From: Symsagittifera roscoffensis
Taxonomy: Eukaryota; Xenacoelomorpha; Acoela; Convolutidae
Assembly (NCBI RefSeq): GCF_963678635.1
Contig: NC_087067.1
Coordinates: 11,207,716 to 11,271,715 of the forward strand
Direction: 5' to 3'
Length of the DNA stretch: 64,000 bases
Made by a program: the position numbers and the translations under genes. Position 1 is the first letter of the stretch, and each line of letters opens with the position of its first letter. This document shows, in pieces, positions 35,801 to 47,800 of this stretch. The notes under the pieces were generated by a model. The model made no database searches. It was not told the origin of the DNA and saw only the letters and a program-made list of their open reading frames with translations.

Positions 35801-38800
35801 TTTTTCCTATACTAATACATGGGAATGTTGAGAATTGATGTATGGCACCAAATTTTGGTCTGCTAGTGGACCAATTTCGTGCCTGTTCGTCATTGGTAAT
35901 TTGAAGATCAATGCGCCCAAAAATTTTGAATTTCCTTCGACTCGTTGATGGGGGGCGAAAAACTTTTTTATTCGTAATGCTTAAACATGGGCAACAGGTG
36001 GATTTTTCGAGATCTCGCGAAGTTGTTTTCTCCTAGTGGACCAGCTTCCAGCAGGCTCCTTATTAGGGTTCTGGAGATCAATCGCGCCAAAATTTTCAAA
36101 ATTCGTCCACATGTTTGGTGGGGGCACTAAAAGTTTTTTATTCCTAATGTTAATACGTGGGCAACAGGTGGATTTTTCGAGATCTTCATGAAGATGTTGC
36201 CTCCTAGTGGACCCACTTCGTACAGGTTCCTCATTTGGGCACTGGTGATGAATGGCGTCAAAATTTTCAAAATCCACTCACAACTTTGGTGGGGGCACTA
36301 AAAGTTTTTTATTCCTGATGTTAATACGTGGGCAACAGGTGGATTTTTCGAGATCTTCATGAAGATGTTGCCTCCTAGTGGACCCACTTCGTACAGGTTC
36401 CTCATTTGGGCACTGGTGATGAATGGCGTCAATATTTTCAAAATCCACTCACAACTTTGGTGGGGGCACTAAAAGTTTTTTATTCCTAATGTTAATACGT
36501 GGGCAACAGGTGGATTTTTCGAGATCTTCATGAAGATGTTGCCTCCTAGTGGACCCACTTCGTACAGGTTCCTCATTGGTGCTATGGGTGTCATCGGTGG
36601 TGGAATTTTTGATCTGACACTTCTGTGTTGCCGGGGGTCCCAAAAGTATTTTATTCATGATGTTAATACATGGGGGTGGAGGCTGAATTTCGAGATCTCA
36701 GCTTGTATACATTTCCTCCTCCGCCGGGCTTCTGTATGCTCCTTATTGGTGATCGACTTCAACGTGGGCTGCAGTGGCAAATGTCTTGAATGCATGCATG
36801 AACGGTACTAGCTGATATCCGGATTTTTCGTCATAGCTAAATAAAGATTTTGATGTTCGTTTTTTCGAAAATGTCGCAAATTAGGCTGAAAACTCTACTT
36901 TCTTTCAATTTATCGAGTCCACATCCAATTTTTGGCATGGCTATCGCGTTTATTCCTTTCTGTCAATAGCTGTTGCTTCATGCAGTTGAGGCTTCTTGAC
37001 TAATCGTGGTAGGTTGGCTTGTTAAAGAATCGTGGTTTAGTGACTAAATTGAAGATTGACTTATTTTACCAAGGCAGAGAAACTGAAACTGATGATCCAA
37101 CTATCGGTGTTTCAATGCTTTTAAGGGTTGGTCTGATACATGGGTATGCGCTGTTGATCTGCTTTGCTACTCCTTTTGCCATTTGAAAGTCACTTGAGAC
37201 GCAGTGAGCTATAGAGCCAGGGAACTGTAAAACATCACCTTTTCCAACAAAGATATTTGGCTCATAGATTGCATTTACCGAATCTTTGCTACTGCCTGGT
37301 CCATCTTTTCGTTTGGTCAATTGTTTCGCTCGCTTCACGCTGTCCTTAATAATATTCCTTTTCGCCTCTCGTGGAGGAAAGTCTTCATTAGCCTCCTCCG
37401 CTTTCTTTCGTATATTTGCTTTATTGTCATTCTTCGCTGATCGTGGACTGAATGTAACTGGAGCCACTTCGTGTCCATCTACTGTTCGTAGGCGGAGTTT
37501 ATGCGGTTGCAATTCGCGTGGTGGTATTGGGTGGTATCTCACATCGTTGCTGAAGCGCGTTTGGCAAAATATTTTGTCTCGCGCTTCGACTGCTGCTTTC
37601 CGCTTCGTTCGCGATGTTTCTTGGGCCATGTTTTGTCCATCGTTTTCGAGATTAACTGTAGTAGGCATTGTAACCGCTGCCTCGTTCATTGGTTCGTCGT
37701 TAAGTAATCCATCGTTGTATTCAAACTCAGGTGGAGCTAATGGTTCTGGATCTGGGTCCGGTGGAAGTGCTGGTGGCGGCGGTGCTGCTATTGGTAGCGG
37801 TACCAGAGGTAATGGTGCAACTATTGGCGCTGCTGCGGGTATTGGGACTGGTGCAGGGGCGATTGGGGCTACTGCGGGTCCTCGAAGAGGTACTGACAGT
37901 CGGATTCGAGCAGGTGCATCGGGAAGGTTGCTTTGTCCCCCGTTCGCGGGTTGGATGTCGTCTAAGAGTTGGGGTAAAGAATCGTCGAAGAGTCCTGGTT
38001 CACTTCGATATTTACCAAGTGAGGGATCCGTTTCAAATTTGCTCGGATCAATGATTTCGAGATCTTCTGGTTGATGCTGTGGAACAACAGGTCTGAGACG
38101 AATCCGGTGTACGCATTGGGTGTAATTGGTTCCCATTTTGCAAATGATGTAGTTTAAATTTGTCAATACTTTTTCAACTCTGTACAATGGTATCCAGACT
38201 TGCATTGATTTGCTTCCAAAATCTGATTGAGTTGTCAACAGAGGATTTAGTAATAAACAAAATGAATGCTGTTTCAGTGGCTGGGCAAGTGCTTTTTGAT
38301 CGTAATATCCTCGGTACTTGCGGTACGAAGAAATCAAGTTCTTTTTTGTTTCTTTGAACTTTTCTAGCATCGCATCTTGCATTGCCGTGACGAAGTCTGA
38401 TTCTGCTGTTACTTCTTCCATTGCTTTCGTCGAAAAGCGAAGATCAAGTGGTTTTGTCGGTTCTCTTCCATGGAAAATTGAGCTTGGGCAGCATCCAATT
38501 GATGAAGAGTATGACGTATTGTGAATAAATGTTGCCAATGGGACATACTTGTGCCAGTCTGACCATTGTTCATTAGTATTCAGCTTCAGGATCCTTTTTA
38601 GAGGTCCATGAGATCGCTCGACAAGACCAATTGATTGTGGATGTTTCAGCGTTGCATGGTTGATTTGGACTTCTAACAGAGTTGTCAATTCATGCATGAG
38701 CTCCGACGTGAAAGTCGTTCCGAGATCTGCGATTATCTTTTTCGGTAAGTAGCTGTGCATGAAAAAAATCTTCGTGAGTTCCCTTGCAACTGTATCAGCG

Positions 38801-41800
38801 CTAGCGTTCGTCAATGGTGCTGCAAACAAGTACTTGGAGAAGACATCGATTCCAGTTAAAACAAATTTGTACACTGGGGACTTCATTGGTCCAACAAAAT
38901 CGATTTGCATCATGTCTCCTGGAAAGCATTGCAACGAAGAGATTGGCTGCAATGGCGGAATTTGATATTTTGCAGAAGCTCTTTTGAGTTGCAAACATGT
39001 TAAGCTATTTTTGATTGTGTTAGTTAAGAATTCGGTGAATCCTGGAAGGTAGAATCGTTTTCTGAACTCTTCTGTGGTTCTTGTCATTCCCACATGTCCA
39101 CCAGTTCGAGAGTTGTGAATTCGATACACGACTTCGTTCCAAAGATGTTTTGGTAAGCAGTATTGCTTATGTTTTACCTGTCCCGTGTCATCATAGAAAT
39201 TTCGAAAAAGAACTTTGTCGTCAATTACCAGCCGATTGAATTGCTTGGCATACTTCTTCTTGCGGCTGCTTTCGTACATGAGATTTGGGATTTGTTCATT
39301 GCGTTTCCAATCCTTAACTTCTACTATATCAGGATCTTTGTCTTGTTCATTTTTCAAGTTGAGTACTTCGTGACTCATATTCAGGTCACTGAAGACATCA
39401 GCAGGATCATGGTATTGTACTGCTGCGATGATTGGTCTCGTTACTCGGACAAAATTTTGAGGTTGGATGGTGTCGCTAGCTTCCTGCGAGCTTAGCTCTC
39501 TCATAACGTTTTCATACAGTCAGAGTTCTAGCAATTGTGCTCTGAGGTTGTCATCGATCTTCTTCTTTTCGGGAAATGCCTCATCCATTGAGTGGATCAG
39601 GTTCAGAGATGCATCCGGTACTTTCGCTGTGGCTTCGATCTGTATTTCTCGCACTGGTATTTTGTCCGTTAATTTCAGTGACAGTGAAGCTGATGGGTCA
39701 GTTTGCATTCGAGACAAAAAATCTGCTGCATAATTCGCTTTTCCAGGTATATGTGCGATAATGATGTTGAATGCCATGACGCGATCCAAGAAATTCCAGA
39801 CTGAAGGTGGAATTGTCTTCGCTTGGAAAAACTGTGTTAAGCTTCGATTGTCAGTCAGTATTATCACAGGTTTTGATGATCCCCAGATGAAATGAGAAAA
39901 ATGATCGAGAGCGAAGTATAGTGCTAAAAACTCTTTATAGTAGATGGAGAACTTCAGTTGTGCTGTATTGAAGAGTCTTGAACCATAAGACACTGGTGCA
40001 TACGTTTTAATTTCACCTTTGTTGTCAGTCTTCACATAGTCTTCAACCATGAGCACAAAACCGGTTCCATGATAGCTTGCGTCACAGAGTATTACGTATT
40101 GTAATCCTGGTTTTGGTAACCGAAGTGTTATGTCTGTTGCTTGTATCAGATCATGCTTGAGCACTTCAAGACTTTTATGGTGCTCTTCATCTGTTTGAAA
40201 AGCAACATCTTTTCTGAGAAGTCGATAAAAAGGTATCAGTTTTTCTCCTAGGCTTGGCATATAGTTGCGAAAAAACTGTACAAAACCGATTAATCGTTTA
40301 ACTTGTTTAACCGTTTGTGGCATTTTAATTTTTTTTAAGAACGTGGAGATTTTCTCTTGTTCCGGTGACACTCCTGCTGGTGTGATTATGTTACCCAGGA
40401 ACTTCAGTCTTTGTGTTCCGATCTCACATTTGTTCGACGACAATTTAAGTCCTGACTTCCGTACACATTCGAATATTTTCGAAAGGGTCGGTATCATTTC
40501 ATCGAAGTTATACACAGCGCTCCCTATGTCATCCATGAATTGTGTACATAGGTCCGCAGCTAAGCATGGATCAAGGTAGTGTCGGATAAAAGAACTAAAT
40601 CCTGTTACTGATTTACTTCGACCTTGAGCCAGGCATTTGTATGCGTAAGTTCGTGAACCGAAGTTAAATGCCAAAAGTTGGACTGAAAGGTCATCTGCCA
40701 TTTGCACACAGTGGTATGCTTGTGAGCAATCAAGTTTGGTAAACAAGCTCTTTCCTGCGAAGTGGTTCAAAGCATCGGTCATGTTTGAGATCGGAAAGTT
40801 GCTGTTGATATAGTCATTCTTGAGTGAATGGTTTATCCTTCTGAGGTCAATCAACATCCGCAATTTACCAGATGGCTTTCGATGTGCAAATAGTGGACTA
40901 CTGTATTTAGAATGTGACAATGTTGTTATAATTCCATAATAGTGCATAAGGGCAAGTTCCACTGTCAATTCGTAACGCAAATGTATCGGCGTAGGTGGTC
41001 CTTGTGTATACAGAGGTCGTGTGTGTTCCGGTTTTAGTTTGATTTTGAGGTCGGAATTGTACCCAACATCGAATCTATGTTTGGCGAAGATGTCCGAAAA
41101 GTCAACAAGCAAATCTTCTACTTTTGACCTTTGGTCTTCTGTCAACACTGAATTCTCCCACTTAAAGTTCTTGATAAATGTCAATCGATCTTGACATTTC
41201 GTTTTCGGTTCAAGTTGTTCAAGACCTTGAAAATGAAGAATTTGGTCGTAAATGTCGCGTTGGATTTGAGGAAGTAATTCAGGGTTTTGACATGTTTCAG
41301 GCGTAGGAAATCAAAATTTTTCATACTCAGGTTCATGCTTCATTTGGGGCTGCTGACTATCACACGATTGTTGAATTAGCTCATTAATGCCCATTTCAAT
41401 ATCGTCCGGGTGGTTCATTTTTGCAAATGCAATCATTTCAGGTTCGATGGGGAATAAATTTTCTGCTTCTTTCAGAGTCAGAATTGAAAATTTCCCAATT
41501 TCGGTTTTGAAAAGCAAAGTAATGTGATGATCGGTGATGTTAAACGCTGTGATATACAACAGGTTGTTTTTCAGCACTTCGCTTATTGAAGAAGTGAACG
41601 CAATTTCAGTTTTCTTCAAATTCCTGAGCTGGAATCACGATTCCGGTAGTTTTTTCCATGTCTTGACATGTGTTCTCTAGCTGGCATTCTACAAGAATTG
41701 TCTGATGCGGGGCTATTGTTTGACGTTTTGTCAGAAGCAAAGGGAATTTTTTCACTCCATTGACTCTTCTTGGCTCGTTTGGAGGTTTTATTTCGTTGAT

Positions 41801-44800
41801 TTGAAGGGTCATATCTTTGAAATGCAGTAGATTATACTTCGGACAGACATGAATATGATGTTTTTTATAGAAAGGATTTCCTAGAATTATTGAATTGGCT
41901 GCATGAAGAACGAGAAATGATTCTATCAAGGTCATGTCTGCCAATCGGAATTCTAACGTTACTTCAGTTTCAATGGAGACTTGTTGTCCTCCTGCCATTC
42001 TAACTCTCTTCAGTTTGGGTTCATTTACTTCAAGAGGGCGAAATAGCGATTTTTCTTCTTTTAGGTCTTCAAATGTCTGTTTTGAGATAACATTTGCGCA
42101 GGCTCCTGTATCGACCAGGGCTCTACGTTGTAATCCCGATGAGAAACGTATTTTCGTGTACGTCAGTACTGTTCCTTCCGCAGGGATTATTGCGTAGAGG
42201 CTAAGTATCTCATCAGGTTGGAAAAGTTCGTTAGGTGATGATTTAGGTGATTTCGATGATTTAGGGGGCTGACTCAGTGGCTTTATTAGTTTTTTGGCTC
42301 GTTTGGAAACGGGAAGTTTTGTCCGCGTCCTTGTGGTTTCTGTCGCCATCAGCATTGACTTGCTGTGTGGTTAAATTTTCCACAAACGTCACAAAATTTG
42401 GCTGATGATCGCACCATTGGTCCAAAAGGTCCGTTGGGATTTTGCGTTTCAGCTTGAGGCATTTGTTTAGCGACAAATTGTTGCGTCGGATATTTCTGGG
42501 ACTGTTGAAATTGTGCTGATGGATGCATTTGAACCATTGGCTGTTGATTTTGGTACATGTTTGGGTACTGCTGATTTTGAGGGTACAATTGCGAATATGG
42601 CTGTTGTGCAACTGGTGGCATATTGTGAAAGTTTGGCTGAGTATTGTTGAAATCAAATTTATTTTGCCAATTATTTCTACGTCTTCCGCCTCTGTTGCCT
42701 CGTTGTTGTCCATACCCATTATTTTGGTTTGGCTGATAGCCACTATACTGATCACTCTGACTGTTGTTGTTCCGATTTTGTTCGGGAAGCGGATTCGATT
42801 GTTTATTCGACTGCTCAGTTATTTGTGATCTCATTTCGTTAAGCTGCTTCTCCATTTTTTCCTGATTTGTGGAAAATTTTGTGATAGCGCTTATTAAATT
42901 TTCTGAGACTTTGTCGTTTACTTCGTTGAATCCGTCTTCCGGGTAATCGTCTTTTCGGCAAATCTCACGAATTGTGATTTGCTTCTTGGTCAGGTTGCAC
43001 AGTTCCTGAACTGTAGTTGCAGGTGGTTGTTCCATCAGCTTTGATCTCAGCCAACCTGGCATTCCTTTAATGAACAGTCGTTTAATTTGTTCATTTCGGT
43101 TGTCATGTACAGCATCTATCCTTTCTTGCCTTTAAGCAGTTTCTCGGTGGAATCGTGCTGCTTCTGCTGCTGCAGGTGCTCCAATTATTGCAGGATCAAT
43201 TGGGGCGACAGCTGGCAAATCTGGTGTCGGATACGCTCGCTGCGCTTTTTTCGTTAAGTTGACCAAGAAATTCTCTGGGGTATCTGTTTTCGGGTTGAAT
43301 CGCAGTTGTTCTAAATTCAAAACGTGGATTTCTTGAAGTTGGGGGTTGCAAAAGTGATCCCTCAGGGCTATGAGACTCGCGGGAACGTTCGCTCGAGTTG
43401 CTGGTCCTAGTGTCTGGTAGAATCGCAGCGCGTTGTCTCGTAGGTGCAGTTGCAAGAAGTTCGCTTGTTGTGCGTTTGGTATCGCTGCTACTCCGATGTA
43501 GCCTTGAAAAAGTTGCTCGAATTCTGAAAAGTCTTCTTTTTCCGTTCCTCCATAAGGTTGGACCGAAACTTGCGCGTGTGCCATCGTATTACAATCGAAT
43601 GAATATCAGGGTGATACAGTTGATGATAAGATACAGCACTTATTCAATTTAGGGGGAACACTAGGGAGTTTGTTATATAAATTAGCTGTTAACGAAGGCT
43701 AGCAGTATCACTGATCAGGTTTATTGATGCAATTATATGGTTGTGCTAAAGGTTCCGTTACTTCACTTCTATGGTGGGGAAACTTAATGACAATTATATC
43801 AATTAACTGCAGGTTTGAGTTTTGAGTTTGTTTTTAACTGTTTTGTTGATTGTTGAAAAACCTGTAGATCTGCTTTCTTTGTCTGCCTTGTCAGTAGCTC
43901 AGCTGTCCTGCCTTCTGACTGGAACAAGAAGTAGTGATGTTGTAGGTCACAATCCACATCTGCTTCTGTAGATTGGAGAGACTTTCCGCCCGGAGATGTT
44001 GAGAAGTTGAGACTGTCTTCTTTTTCTCCCTGTCTGTCTCAGTTGTTCGCTGAAAGTTGCTCTGTTTTCCACATCTGAGCGTTGCTGGGTGAAACGGGTT
44101 GTGTTGCCCTGTTCTGTTTCAGCAAAGTGCGGTTGTCGTTGTCCGCTCGTGTGATGAAGATTGCAATTGCCGATGACTTTTGGTGATTCCAGAAGTAGAA
44201 TCTTCCGCGACAGTCACCATGTGATATAGTGTCCCTTCGGATGGCTGTGGACAGCTATATCGTCATTTATTGATAATGTTGTAAGCTGTTCGAATATTAA
44301 TTAGCGCTACTGGCTATCAATTGTTATTGATTGTTTCCATAATTTATGTCTCGAGCGGTTAAGACTTATCTTGCTTTAAGGACGCAGGATTCGGTTCTTA
44401 ACTTCTGGAATATCGCTAGTCGATCGGCGCAAGTTAGAGCATGATTCTAATATTTTATTCTTTTCAAGTCTACCCAATTGATTAGTAGCTCGGTATAAAT
44501 CTCCAATGATTGGTCTTAATTACCATCAATGTTTACATAGTTAAGTAAATATATGATGCAGCTCTATTTTAACATCAAGGTGAATTATGTAATCTATTAA
44601 GTTAGAATGGCTAATATAGAATGAATGACATCATGAAGGGATGTCACAGTCGACCTGTTTCTTCTTTGACCAATATGATTTTCCGAGCTCTCCCAAAACA
44701 CTATACAGACCATATCTTGGCCAAATTTTCTGCCCCACAGACGAATTTTTGAAGAAAAAAAACAGGTCAAACGGAGTTTTTAGACACTTTATGAAAAGTT

Positions 44801-47800
44801 TTGACCAAAAAATTGCGTTTGTCGAAGCACTCTTCCCCTCAAAAAAGTATATATTGGCGCCCAATGCGCCTTTAGAAAAAATGTAGTGTCGGTCAGCCAA
44901 CAATGGATGTCTTAAAAGAGTACCAATGGGAGACCCGCTAAATCCGCTCCATTGCAGGAAGAAGCGTGTACTCTCATACAAGCATCTTAGATAACTATTT
45001 GAACGAACAAAACCAACTAGAGAACTCGAATCTTTGAGATCTCGAGTCCCAGAACACGCTATTTTCAGAAATTGTTAAGCGAGCAAAAAAATTTTTTGAT
45101 AATATCTCCAACTTAGCCGAGGAAAATTATTTTAGAAGACATTTTTTTGGGCCGAAAAATGTTTATCCGTCGCACACATCAAGTAAACTGTGCTTGCTTA
45201 AATTTTGTAATAGCAGGCAAGTTGAAATTTTAAGAAAGCACTAATACGAATAAATAAAACTCGAAAACTTTCTTTTTGCTCTTGGGACACATTATTTTTC
45301 AAATCACTTTATTTCGTAAAAGACCCCCTCACGCAAGTAAAAATCACGACAATTGTTCTCGCAAGTGTAAAAACCTATCAACTCAGATTAAACTAGGATC
45401 TATAGATTCTTAAACAAATTGAGTTGATATTGAAGCATCTGAAAAAACGATTCGCCCACAGACAATTATCGAGTTCCGAAGACAAAAATAAGTCCACACT
45501 TTAGAGCTCTACGAATTTCATGATCCTTTCATGAGTGACACTTTTTGACAAAACGCATCCAATTTGAAAACAGAGGCGAAGCTGTGCTTCGCAAACACTA
45601 GCAGAACACATAAAAAAGCAGTTCCTGAACTTGAAAAAAATCAGAAGTCAAACCACGAAAAATCAAATTTTAGCGTGAACAAAAAAACTTTACGTGAATT
45701 TTTTGACGATATACAATTGACACTTTCACCCTCTACAACGGTCTCGTTGTCAAAAAATTCTGGAATTTTTATTCCGCTGGGAAATCTAAAAAATTATATC
45801 CATACCATAATTGAAAGCAAAAGTAGATCACATTTCTCGTGATCTTTACACTTTTGCCGTTCAATAGTGGAGTTTTAAATTTTAAGACTTTTTCTGGAAA
45901 AAAAAACAAAAAAATACCACGACCTACACATAAGTCTTGTCTTCACTACGTTCATCGACTCTTAAAAAGGTTACAGATCGTGTAATGAAAACGTTATTTC
46001 ACTCATAAGATATCAAATTATTATTTTCTACGGAGACTGCTTGCGCTTTAGTTTGCGCTAGAGACACCAATGGGAAACTTGAACTGCTTTGCATATATAT
46101 ATATATATATATTTTGTTGCGATTCATTTAATGTTTAGATGCTCCGCCCGGTAATTGATATTTTTTTGTTTCGCGAAATACTTTTTTCTGGTTCCGCGAA
46201 ACATGCTATGGAAAAAACACCCTTAATACCTTTTTTTAGTTGTGCTTAATGCAATGATCCCGAAAGTGTACAGCATACTGCTGCGAGCTATATGCAGCAA
46301 ACTGAAACTAACTTATCATATTGCTTCCACTACTAGTTCCCAATCCGGTAGACAACGAAGATCCACTCGTAGTTGCACCATCGCCATTTCCCTCGCCCGG
46401 GTGCAATCTTTCTTTCTCCAACGCACTTCTGCACCCCCTCAACGCTCTTGTCAACAATGCCACAATATCGCCCCTCACTCCGATTGCCGTCTGTGCTCCC
46501 CCTATTGAGGATGATCCACTGGAGTGAAATATCGACACGTGCTGGGAGGCCTCGAATGCGGAGAAAAGAGCGTCTGAGAGAACCCGAAGCCCGTTGGTCT
46601 CTTCCAGAAGGTACCGCATGTCTTGTTCGGTTTGAAGAAGGAGTGGAAAAATCCTGTTAAAATTAAATTTCCAGGAACATTTTATCATTGGTTTCAGCTA
46701 AAAATGCTGTTTTTGTGACTTCAAAACAATCAACAAGCAATAATGAAAAAACGATTCCTTGAAGTCAATGAAGGATGATTAAAACACTAAAAGTCATAGC
46801 GTGTTTTCAAGATAATTCTTTTGGCGATCAAGCTTTTTTGGCATATTTTTACACATAAAATTATCGATATTAATACGAAATTGTGTTACCTGGGAACAGT
46901 CATGAAGAGTCCTCGTTTACTCAAGCATTTCGTGAACGAGAAAATTAATTTCTTCTTGAAAGCCTTCACCTCTTTGATATCCGCCGCACTCAACTGACTT
47001 CCGCCGCTCGGCGAGGCCGCCGACTCCTCTTTTGCATAATCCAATAAAATTTCTACAATTTTCAGCAACTCATTTGAGGCCTTCGTGTATAGATTGTAGT
47101 AGGGGAAGACGTTTTCAAGTGCCCACAAGAAGTTGTCGTGTTGCATGAAGACGAATGCGAAGTGAGCCGAAGCCGAGCAGCAGATGCGAAGAAGACCGAA
47201 GAAACTGTGCAGACACTGTTTATTGAAAGCGACCAAATCTCGCTCATCGTGATTCACTCTAAAACAAACACAATCAGCATTGAAGAAAAAAAACATTTGA
47301 AAGTTGTTTCCAATTTTTTTTTTACAAAGAATAATTTTCACAAGACGTGCGAGACACTTAATAAATTAGCACGAAAACGCACAAAATGATTTGAATCAAC
47401 TTGAAAACAAAACTAATAATTTATTAAGATTTAACTACATATTACAATACAAAATATTTTTTACGCTGTTTCAATTCAATCCCAATCCAAATATTTTCAT
47501 TTCAGTTCATAAAAATCTACTAGCTAATCCTCAACTGGCACAAAGCACTAATGCTTAGTCATAAAGTAAAAAGTTACGCCCGATCGTCCAAAAGAAACGC
47601 ATGAGAGAAACGAGTCAATGACTATATTTCACATTTTTGTAATGTACAAAGTGTTGACAATATGCTGCCATTCCTTCCACACACAAAGATTTGCTGTACA
47701 ACTGGGGGGACTTTAAAAAGTTAGAAGTGGAACGCTACAATCCGAGAAGAGAACCGAAGCTTCGAAATTCGAACTACAGTGATTAAATTTTTATATCATT

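Larger units (their letters stand above)
34238..44648 (-). mobile_element. Ty3/gypsy-type LTR retrotransposon with a macrodomain, complete but interrupted
   Basis: A 10.4-kb element on the minus strand between LTRs that start TG and end CA. It is flanked by the 5-bp duplication GTCGA (34233-34237 and 44649-44653). Order in sense direction: 5' LTR, putative primer site starting TGGTGACTGTCGCG directly after the LTR, gag, protease, RT-RNase H, integrase with a proline-rich tail, macrodomain, 171-bp tandem array, 3' LTR. RT and integrase order is that of Ty3-type elements. The two LTRs differ by two substitutions and two small indels (2 and 1 bp), suggesting a young insertion. Even so, gag and pol carry several in-frame stops. 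It sits in a USP34 intron in the gene's sense direction. Confidence 0.95.
33969..46312 (-). other. Largest USP34 intron, host of the LTR element
   Basis: Defined by donor A|GTTAGT at 46311-46312 and acceptor CACAG at 33969-33970. Without the 10.4-kb insertion and one GTCGA copy it would be about 1.9 kb, close to the gene's other introns. Confidence 0.85.

Noticed and set aside
35935-36760. Regular repeats considered as a CRISPR array
   Set aside because: The units are contiguous 171-bp repeats without spacers, in eukaryotic DNA inside a retrotransposon.
37286-38074. 262-codon plus-strand ORF rich in Gly/Ala
   Set aside because: Shadow of the proline/alanine-rich tail of the integrase on the opposite strand.
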